A DNA stretch of 64,000 nucleotides from Dactylis glomerata (Eukaryota; Streptophyta; Magnoliopsida; Poales; Poaceae). Both the position numbers and the translations under genes were made by a program. The stretch lies in NCBI GenBank assembly GCA_007115705.1, contig QXEO01002100.1, positions 682,001-746,000 of the forward strand, given 5' to 3'. Positions 56,902-64,000 of the stretch are shown piece by piece. A model generated the notes under the pieces. It saw nothing but the letters and a program-made list of their open reading frames with translations, was not told the DNA's origin and did no database searches. Every line of letters starts with the position of its first letter. Position 1 is the first letter of the stretch.

Positions 56902-58821
56902 TCAATCCTCCCCACCATCGAAGTCGCCGGAGTCCACATCATCATAATATCCGCCATCACCCTCGTCATCTCCAGCATCTTCATCCTCATCATCAAAGTC
57001 CTCCTCAGCCTCAAAGTCCTCCTCAGCCTCTGCATGAGCACCTCCTGCGGGAGCATCTGGAGCATCAAAGAGATGCTTCTGCATATCCACCCAGTTGTAG
57101 CGATCGGTGTTCCAAGCATTATAGGCCACAGGAGCAGTAGGAGTGGGATCTGCGGTCTGAGCACCACTGAGACGGTGAAGGATAAGCTGCTGAGTGTCCT
57201 GGATACTCTTCCTCTCGACATAGGCCTGGTAGTTCTCATGGTGGATCTCTACCTTCATGCACAGAACATTCCGCTCAAACCAACTGAGCTTCCTCACCTC
57301 CCGAGACACAACAGAAGCAGCAGCCCTCTGATCACGAGCAGTAGCACTAGTCCTCGCATCAGCCATGAAAGTGTCAGGATATGCAGCAGAAGGAGCAGAT
57401 TTCGCCTTTCTCTTGATATACATCTTCTTGACCTTGTGCTCCACACAGTCATCATGAATATCATAGTCTCCAAGGACATGCTTAATGAGAAGCATGATGA
57501 AAGGAGCATATGGCACAGTGTTCCTCTGAATAATAGCATCCTTGATCTCATAGAAGATGAAGTCCATCACATCAAGGGTAAAGTCCTCAGCAAGGTCAGT
57601 CGACGTGGCACACTCATGAGCAAAAGCAAGCAGATCAACCAGAGAGGTGCGAATGGCATCATTGTTACCACCACTAGGAGCAATGTTCTCCCTGAAAATG
57701 CGGACCAGCTGATCATAAAGCGGATGTAGGCCATTGATGAAGCCCACAACACCTGTGGAGTCATAGAGGTCATAGAGCTTGTCCTTGTCAGGCTTGTTCC
57801 CTGGGTTGTGAATACGGCGACCCACTGGAGTGTCTCCATCATATGCATACCCCAAGAGAGAGGCAAACGTAGTGAAGTTCGATGTACACTCATGTTCGCC
57901 GGTCATCCACTTCATAGATTTCTGAGCATTGGGCAAAATCACCAGAGTAGCATAGAACTGCTTGATAAGACCGGGATTGTAGTCGCACTGAATGTTGGCC
58001 AGCCCCATCAAACCCATCTTCTCAACCACAGAGAGTGCTTCATCAAAATAAGACTTGCTGCGAAGGTGATCAAAATCAATAGGATGCATCGGACGACAAG
58101 GGTTCTTGAATGGCTCATAAACATCACGAAAAATCCCCCACTGCTCCTCATTCCAGAAACCCCGGTCCTCAATCTCTTCATCTCTTGCTGTGGCATACCA
58201 ATTGTTGCGCCTAACAAGAATGTACTCGGCCTCGGGCATGCTCTTGTAGTTAGGACGTGGCTCTTTGCCTTTGCGACGACGGGCTTGAGCTTTGGCAACC
58301 TTGGTAGCTTTCTCCTTCTCAGCCTTTCTAGCAGCTGCCCTCTGACGCTGGCGAATAACGACCTCATCAACTAGGAGACCATCCTCATTCGGAATCAAAC
58401 GCCGCTTGCGCTTCGGCATACTCGGACCACCTGTGAAAGAGGGATGCACGGAGAGCATGGGGATAAGCGTATGCACACGAGTTACGGAAAAGATCAATGA
58501 ATTATGTAGTATGAACGACAGACTTCACCAAAGTATCAAAGTGAAAGCAGCAAAATATAAAAAAAATGCACTCCCAGGCCGGATTATCCGGCCAGGGGGC
58601 GGATAATCCGGTCACCCGGATATTCCGCCCAGGGGGCGGATAATCCGGCCCCCCGAGAAATTTTCTAACAGTTGCTGCAACTTTCAATTCGATAGATCGG
58701 GGAAGACAATCATACAACATAGTTCATAGGAGAGGAAAACAACACCTAGAAGACTAAATCACCAAGAACATGCTAGGGTAAACAAAACACATCCAAGAGA
58801 TAGAACTTTACCCGCATCCAT
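56902..58821 (-). CDS. Copia post-pol gene, spliced, unknown function
   Basis: Exon 1 supplies only ATGGATGCGG (58821-58812). A 381-bp intron (donor GTAAAG, acceptor TTTCACAG) joins it in frame to exon 2 (58430-56902), giving about 512 residues starting MDAGGPSMPKRKRR. The N-terminus is highly basic (KRKRR; KAEKEKATKVAKAQARRRKG), like a nuclear signal or nucleic-acid-binding arm. The middle has FYATLVILPNAQKSMKWMTG and FASLLGYAYDG, reminiscent of grass 'putative plant transposon' or Athila ORF1-type proteins. The C-terminus is a long Asp/Glu/Gly tail. No signal peptide or membrane helix is seen, so it is not envelope-like despite its env position. No stops. If exon 1 is not used, translation could start at 58415. 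Confidence 0.7.
58569..58662. repeat. CCGGATWATCCGG repeats in the intron of the post-pol gene
   Basis: Five copies of the same palindromic motif as in the LTR (GGCCGGATTATCCGGCC, GGCGGATAATCCGG, CCCGGATATTCCGCC) cluster here. Confidence 0.8.
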
Positions 58822-58994
58822 TGCGAAAGTGGCTTGGTGAAAGCCTTCTAGAGGGGGAGGAGAGCAACCTCCGAAGAAATCCGGCCAAGGGGGTGGCCGG
58901 AGCTCCGGCGGCGGCGGCTGGAAAGGGGCGGCGGCGGCAGGGAACACCTGGAAGGGGTGGGGGAGGAACTGCCCTAGGGCAGCCCGACCCGCCC

Positions 58995-59002
58995 CTTATA
59001 TA
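58995..59002 (-). promoter_or_regulatory. TATA box of the Copia post-pol gene
   Basis: TATATAAG on the minus strand, about 175 bp before the ATG at 58821. It is followed by a C-rich, GCCGCC-containing leader typical of a grass 5' UTR. Confidence 0.65.
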
Positions 59003-59618
59003 CCCAGGTGCCACTATGGCCGGATTATCCGGCCAGGAGGGGGCGGATAATCCGGCCCCCCCCCCCCGGATATTCCGCCCAGGGGGGCGGATATTCCGGC
59101 CTGGAACCAGAAAACTGGCCAGCTCGAAATTTTCAAAAACAGATGTTGTTTTGATCAAAAATTTGAACTCGTGTGCAAAGAGAGATGTCTTGAGAGAGGA
59201 TGGCTTAGGTGAGAGAACAAACACGGGGTGGTCCTCGGCACTTAACATTGCAAGAGCAAATCGACTAAAAACCAATGCAAGTGCCTTCCCATATAAGATA
59301 ACAATAATATCGAGAGAGAACATCAAAACCTCAAATAAGATATGCAATGAATCAACTCTTCGAAAAGAAGAGGTCGGTGGCCGAAGCCACCATGTTTGAG
59401 TGTTATGGCATTGGACCGCGAAGATGTATCTTGAGTCCATAACCACTACTCGTCATTGAAGCTCAAAAAATCATAAAATGATATTAAGAGAATGATATGA
59501 TTACTATCGGCATTATGGGGGGAGGGATAGCCCAATTAATTAGGACCGCACTCCCCCTATATCCATGCCCACACCTAAACCAAACACGCATTGAAATATA
59601 GGTGTATTAGCAAGATGT
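59003..59618 (-). other. Copia spacer between pol and the post-pol gene
   Basis: Holds the upstream region of the post-pol promoter, with palindromes at 59018-59110, and a G-rich tract AGGGGGAGTG at about 59549-59558 on the minus strand, 60 bp after pol ends. No coding sequence. Confidence 0.6.
59018..59110. repeat. CCGGATWATCCGG array upstream of the internal TATA box
   Basis: Four copies of the palindromic motif and a run of 11 C (59058-59068) lie 16-110 bp upstream of the TATATAAG box. It mirrors the arrangement in the LTR at 55819-56272. Confidence 0.8.
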
Positions 59619-62600
59619 TCAAGCCACACTCCTTGAATCGATGATATTTAGCTCATTCCTCAAATATCCAAATCTTGCTTCATCAAGAGGCTTCGTGAAT
59701 ATATCGGCAAGTTGATCCTTGGTGCCAACATAAGCAAGCTCAATATCACCACGGGCAACATGATCTCTAATAAAATGATTCCGGATCTCAATATGCTTGG
59801 TTCTTGAATGTTGCACCGGATTATAGACGATCTTGATAGCACTTTCATTGTCACATAAAAGAGGCACTTTGTCACAATTGACACCGTATTCCTTCAAAGT
59901 TTGCCTCATCCATAACAATTGAGTGCATCCACTTGCGGCGGCAATGTATTCGGCTTCGGCGGTGGAGAGAGATATACAATTTTGCTTCTTAGAAGACCAA
60001 CACACCAAAGACCTACCAAGAAATTGGCAAGCTCCGGAGGTTGATTTCCTATCATCCTTGTCACCGGCCCAATCCGAATCCGTGAAGCCACAAAGAGAGA
60101 AATCCGAGCCTTTGGGATACCAAAGACCATAAGTTGGGGTATGAACCAAATATCGAAAGATTCTCTTAACCGCCATAAGGTGGCTTTCTTTAGGAGCGGC
60201 TTGATACCTTGCACACACACCTACACTCAACACAATATCGGGTCTAGATGCACAAAGGTAAAGCAACGAACCGATCATAGAACGGTATACCTTTTGATCC
60301 ACATCTTTACCATTGGGATCAAGCTCAAGATGGCATTTTGTGGCCATTGGTGTGGCGGCCCCATTTAGTTCCTTCATCTTGAACCTTTTGAGCATGTCTT
60401 GGACATATTTTGCTTGATAAATAAAAGTCCCTTCTTTCAATTGCTTGATTTCAAAACCAAGAAAGAACTTCATTTCGCCCATCATAGACATCTCGAACCT
60501 ATCGGTCATAAGCTTTGAAAATTCATCATTAAAAGCTTTGTTAGTAGAGCCAAAGATAATATCATCAACATATAGTTGGCATACGAAAAGCTCCCCATTG
60601 ACCCTCTTAGTAAAAAGAGTGGGATCGATTTGCCCAACTTCAAACCCACGGTCTAACAACAACTCCCTAAGGTGCTCGTACCACGCACGTGGGGCTTGTT
60701 TAAGGCCATAGAGTGCCTTATGGAGTTTGTAGACATGGTTCGGGAAGTTGAGATCCTCAAACCCCGGGGGTTGCTTAACATACACTTCCTCTTTCAATGG
60801 ACCATTAAGAAATGCACTCTTAACATCCATTTGTTGCAACTTAAAATTATGATGAGTGGCATATGCAAGAAGGATACGGATGGACTCAAGACGAGCCACG
60901 GGAGCATAAGTTTCTCCAAAGTCAATGCCTTCAACTTGAGAGAAACCTTGAGCAACCAATCTTGCCTTGTTCCTCACAACAATTCCATGCTCATCTTGCT
61001 TGTTCTTGAATATCCACTTTGTGCCAATCACATTGCGGCACTCCTTTGGCTTCTCTACTAACACCCAAACATTATTGCACTTGAAGTTGTTGAGTTCTTC
61101 ATGCATAGCATCCAACCAATCCGGATCTTCAAGTGCTTCAAATACTTTCTTGGGTTCAACCATGGAAATATAAGCATGATGAGAGCTAAATTGTGCCAAT
61201 TGACGCCGGGTTGACACTTTGCTTCTTAAATCTCCAATAACCCTCTCAAGGGTATGACCTTTAAGTTCCAAATCCCTTTCAACTCTTCTCTTGCGACAGG
61301 CTTCGATCTCCTCATTTGAGCTTGGAGGAATCACTTGATCATCTTGATCATTTTGGTCCCCGTCTTGACCATCAAATTGACCTTGATCATCATTATCTTC
61401 ATGAGTAGGTTGATCTTGGTCTTGTGAAGAATTGGGGGCGGTTGAAATAACCGGAGAGGATGGTGGTGCCCCTTCTTCTTCATGAAGGTCCTTGTCTTGT
61501 TCTTCGGTTGGTGCATTAGTTGCTTCCTTGGGAGAGGCTTGTTGAGCTTGTGAAGATGAAGGCTCCACTTGAGTAGAGCATAGTCCTTCCCGGTCGGCCA
61601 CAAGGTGTCCCTCAATGGGGTGGAAAAATCCCACGCCCATTCTTCCTATGGCTTCTCGAGGTATTTCGTCATCTACATCACAAGAAACAACATCTCGCCC
61701 CCCTTGGGAGCCGTCATTTTCTTCGAATACCACACTACAAGATTCTTCAACACGTCTGGTGGACTTGTTGAAGACTCTATAAGTGTGGGATTCGGCACCG
61801 TAACCAACAAAAATACCTTCTATTGCTTTCGGATCAAATTTACCTAAACGAACTCCTTTCCTTTGAAAGAAACACTTACACCCGAAAACCCGGTAGTAGG
61901 AGATGTTGGGCTTGCTTCCGGTGAGTATTTCATATGGAGTCTTGTTTAGGCCTTTGCGGAGGAAGAGCCGGTTTGAAGAGTGACAAGCCGTAGAGATGGC
62001 TTCGGCCCAAAAGTTGTATGGAGACTTAAACTCCGCCAACATGGACCTAGCCATATCCATAAGAGTCCGGTTCTTCCTTTCGGCTACACCATTTTGTTGA
62101 GGGGTATATGCAGCGGAATATTGATGACGAATCCCCTCATCACTAAGAAATCCATTTAAGGTGTAGTTCTTGAACTCCGAGCCATTGTCACTTCTAATTG
62201 CCAAAATAGTTTGCCCATGTTGACGTTCAACTTCCTTGGCAAAGTCGATGACGGTTTGTTCAGTCTCACTCTTATGCTTGAAGAAGTAAACCCAAGTATA
62301 TCTTGAATAGTCATCAACAATCACCAAACAATATTTCTTCCCACCAAGACTTGCATGAGAGGGAGGACCAAAAAGATCCACATGAAGGAGCTCCAAGATC
62401 CTCTTGGAAGAAATGATAGTCTTGCTTGGGTGGGGAGAATCATGCATTTTTCCTAGAACGCAAGCCCTGCAAACACGATCTTTGGCAAAAGAAACATTCT
62501 CTTTTAGTCCGAGTATGTGGCCACCCTTGTGAAGGCTTTGCAAAGTTCTCATATTGACATGGGATAAACGGCGATGCCAAAGCCAACCCACATCGGCCTT

Positions 62601-62972
62601 TCCAAATAAACACATTGCACTTGTAGTGGTTTTCCCCGAAAAGTCCACCACATACAAGTTATTTTCAATGTGTCCAACGAAAGCGACCTTTAGAGACTTG
62701 CTCCACAAGAGTACCACAATGTCATTATCAATGAAGACGGCAAAGCCCATCTTACCAAGTGCACGAACTGAAAGTAAATTGTAACCAAGGGTCTCAACAA
62801 GCATGACGTCCACAATGGAAATATCCGGTGCGACCACCACCTTGCCAAGACCCAATACCTCGGATTGTGACATGTCTCCATAAGTGACGGTTATGTGGTT
62901 GTCATTTGGTCTCATCTCCGTCATAATCTCCTTGCTTCCGGTCATATGACTTGTGCATCCACTATCAAGCAC
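59619..62972 (-). CDS. Copia pol: protease, integrase, RT, RNase H
   Basis: 1117 open codons. Domains in order: retropepsin LDSGCTSHMTG at the start; GAG-pre-integrase zinc finger (LWHRRLSHVN...CRACVLGK); integrase core with Asp in HVDLFGP, Asp in RSDNGSEF and Glu in GVAERKNR; an acidic Gln/Asp-rich spacer; RT with DVKSAFLNG, ALYGLKQAPRAWY and YVDDIIFGS; RNase H with FTDSDWAGD, STAEAEYIAAA and LLCDNESAI; and an end in ADIFTKPLDEARF typical of the SIRE/Maximus group. All catalytic residues I can place are present. Upstream the link to gag is frameshifted, so protease cannot be made in line with gag without recoding. Confidence 0.9.
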   Translation of the reverse strand: MLDSGCTSHMTGSKEIMTEMRPNDNHITVTYGDMSQSEVLGLGKVVVAPDISIVDVMLVETLGYNLLSVRALGKMGFAVFIDNDIVVLLWSKSLKVAFVGHIENNLYVVDFSGKTTTSAMCLFGKADVGWLWHRRLSHVNMRTLQSLHKGGHILGLKENVSFAKDRVCRACVLGKMHDSPHPSKTIISSKRILELLHVDLFGPPSHASLGGKKYCLVIVDDYSRYTWVYFFKHKSETEQTVIDFAKEVERQHGQTILAIRSDNGSEFKNYTLNGFLSDEGIRHQYSAAYTPQQNGVAERKNRTLMDMARSMLAEFKSPYNFWAEAISTACHSSNRLFLRKGLNKTPYEILTGSKPNISYYRVFGCKCFFQRKGVRLGKFDPKAIEGIFVGYGAESHTYRVFNKSTRRVEESCSVVFEENDGSQGGRDVVSCDVDDEIPREAIGRMGVGFFHPIEGHLVADREGLCSTQVEPSSSQAQQASPKEATNAPTEEQDKDLHEEEGAPPSSPVISTAPNSSQDQDQPTHEDNDDQGQFDGQDGDQNDQDDQVIPPSSNEEIEACRKRRVERDLELKGHTLERVIGDLRSKVSTRRQLAQFSSHHAYISMVEPKKVFEALEDPDWLDAMHEELNNFKCNNVWVLVEKPKECRNVIGTKWIFKNKQDEHGIVVRNKARLVAQGFSQVEGIDFGETYAPVARLESIRILLAYATHHNFKLQQMDVKSAFLNGPLKEEVYVKQPPGFEDLNFPNHVYKLHKALYGLKQAPRAWYEHLRELLLDRGFEVGQIDPTLFTKRVNGELFVCQLYVDDIIFGSTNKAFNDEFSKLMTDRFEMSMMGEMKFFLGFEIKQLKEGTFIYQAKYVQDMLKRFKMKELNGAATPMATKCHLELDPNGKDVDQKVYRSMIGSLLYLCASRPDIVLSVGVCARYQAAPKESHLMAVKRIFRYLVHTPTYGLWYPKGSDFSLCGFTDSDWAGDKDDRKSTSGACQFLGRSLVCWSSKKQNCISLSTAEAEYIAAASGCTQLLWMRQTLKEYGVNCDKVPLLCDNESAIKIVYNPVQHSRTKHIEIRNHFIRDHVARGDIELAYVGTKDQLADIFTKPLDEARFGYLRNELNIIDSRSVA

Positions 62973-63009
62973 CCATTTTGATCCACCGGAAGCATAGTCC
63001 TACAAGAGA

Positions 63010-63986
63010 TCATTGCTTGGTTTTAGGTCCCCATTTTTCAATGGGTCCTCTTTTGTTAGCAACAAGGGTCTTTGGAACCCAAATAGACCAAGCAATATAA
63101 CCATCATTTGGACCAACATATTTTGCATAAACATCACCATAATAATCACGAAATAAAACATAGTGAGGGTTAGCAAATCCCGCATGATCATCATGAGTGG
63201 CTTTGCCACCCACAATAGGATCCTTCTTTGCTTGAGCGGGCTTGGCCTTCTTTTTCTTGTTGTTCTTCTTATTCTTCTTTGAGACATAGCCAATCCCCGT
63301 TTTATCACCAAATGCCTTTTGCTTACTCAAAAGATCATTCAAGTTTTCTCACCTATGGGAATGGAGGACTTGGCAAGCTCATCTTTCAACCTAGCATTTT
63401 CTTCAATAACATTTGCATGATCACAAGTAGAAGTAGAAGAACTAGGCACATTATTCTTAGTCAATTGAATTTGAAGTTGTTCATGTGACTTGGTAAGGAT
63501 AGAGTGTTCACTTTTCAAGGCCTTGTGAGCCTTGTCAAGATCTTCTAAATCCTTAACAAGTATATCATGACCAACACCAAATTCAACCTTTTCCTTTTTA
63601 AGCATTTTTACTTTAGCACGAGCATGATCTCGCTCTTTAATGAGTTTGGAAACAACTTCATTATTAGATTCCTCAATGGAATCGAGCTTCTCTTCAAGAG
63701 TTGCTCGTTCCTCTTGCTCTTCTTCAAGAGACTCGGTTAGTGAGGCAATATCTTGAGCATATTCTTTTTCAAGCCTCATTTGTTCATCTAGTTTTTCAAG
63801 AGTTTTACCATATTGGCTCAATAGACGTTCAAAGTGAAGCTTGTGAACACCATCTACACTAGACACATAATCATCAAAAGCAATAATTTCTTCCTTTACT
63901 CTAAGACTAGCAAGATCATTCAAGGAAGCATCATTTGTCTTAGAGGAAGAGAAAGATGTGGGTGATACCTCGGAAGATTTGGCCAT
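63010..63986 (-). pseudogene. Copia gag C-terminal part, frameshifted
   Basis: Two overlapping frames. 63986-63339 encodes a long coiled coil (RLEKEYAQDIASLTESLEEE, KLIKERDHARAKVKMLKKEK) that ends at a stop after IPIGEKT. The next, 63342-63010, continues LLSKQKAFGDKTGIGYVSKK and a Lys-rich stretch, ending KTKQ-stop. The change of frame is near 63342, and a second change near 62985 leads into pol. Such coiled-coil gag tails occur in SIRE-type elements. The matrix/capsid part lies outside the window. Confidence 0.75.
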
Positions 63987-64000
63987 TAGGCACTTGACGT

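Larger units (their letters stand above)
55110..64000 (-). mobile_element. SIRE-like Copia with post-pol gene (5' end beyond the window)
   Basis: Minus-strand element inserted in Gypsy C. In its own direction: gag (63986-63010, N-terminus outside the window), pol (62972-59619), a spliced extra gene (58821-56902), a polypurine tract and the 3' LTR (56374-55110). The order protease, integrase, RT, RNase H defines Copia. A long coiled-coil gag and an extra post-pol gene fit the SIRE/Maximus lineage. GAAGT (55105-55109) should be repeated beyond the other end. Confidence 0.85.

Noticed and set aside
57034..57729. 231-codon plus-strand ORF, and others at 57808-58374
   Set aside because: Shadows of the minus-strand Copia post-pol gene, with no recognisable content.
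59018..59110. C-run and GC-rich sequence as a possible assembly gap artefact
   Set aside because: The flanking motifs match the LTR array and continue smoothly. The exact length of the C-run may still be unreliable.

Overview
The window is a piece of a large, repeat-rich plant nuclear genome, almost certainly a grass and probably a pooid (wheat, barley, ryegrass or oat type). The grounds are the CACTA transposon with CTTTAGTCCCGG subterminal hairpins, Athila/Tat-type Gypsy and SIRE-type Copia elements, Stowaway MITEs, and codon-biased GC-rich genes next to AT-rich spacers. All coordinates, splice sites and alignments were read by eye; no search or alignment program was run.

Only two host loci look functional, both in the first 11 kb. 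At 2762-3472 (+) is a secreted plant basic secretory protein (BSP family) with an HExxH zinc-protease-like motif. A 5'-truncated, frameshifted second copy lies at 5697-6070 with shared downstream DNA, so the segment was tandemly duplicated. At 9230-10544 (-) is a two-exon type III polyketide synthase with the catalytic Cys-His-Asn triad and the superfamily's conserved intron position. An inverted-repeat MITE sits 23 bp upstream of its TATA box.

From 11.1 to 31.5 kb is a three-level nest. A LINE with an internally inverted 5' part (twin-priming structure, 15-bp target duplication) is split by a Tat-like Gypsy (element A; gag-protease plus an antisense multi-exon gene, no reverse transcriptase). 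Element A's 5' LTR is split by a younger Athila-like Gypsy (element B; perfect 5-bp target duplication, LTRs about 1% different by hand count).

From 31.5 to 44.0 kb are MITEs and a complete CACTA transposon (36100-44018, ATT target duplication) inserted in a MITE. It carries a TNP2 transposase with one in-frame stop and a spliced Ulp1-like cysteine protease gene. From 44.2 kb to the window end an Athila-like, gag-only Gypsy (element C) is interrupted by a full-length LINE (about 47463-55008, -) and by a SIRE-like Copia (55110 to beyond 64000, -), whose pol is open and which has an extra gene downstream of pol.

A recurring theme is that three unrelated elements carry an accessory gene with its own apparent TATA box: the antisense gene of Gypsy A, the post-pol gene of the Copia, and the protease gene of the CACTA. 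In the Copia and the CACTA the same palindromic repeat array precedes both the element's main promoter and the internal one. These are the most promising observations in the window.
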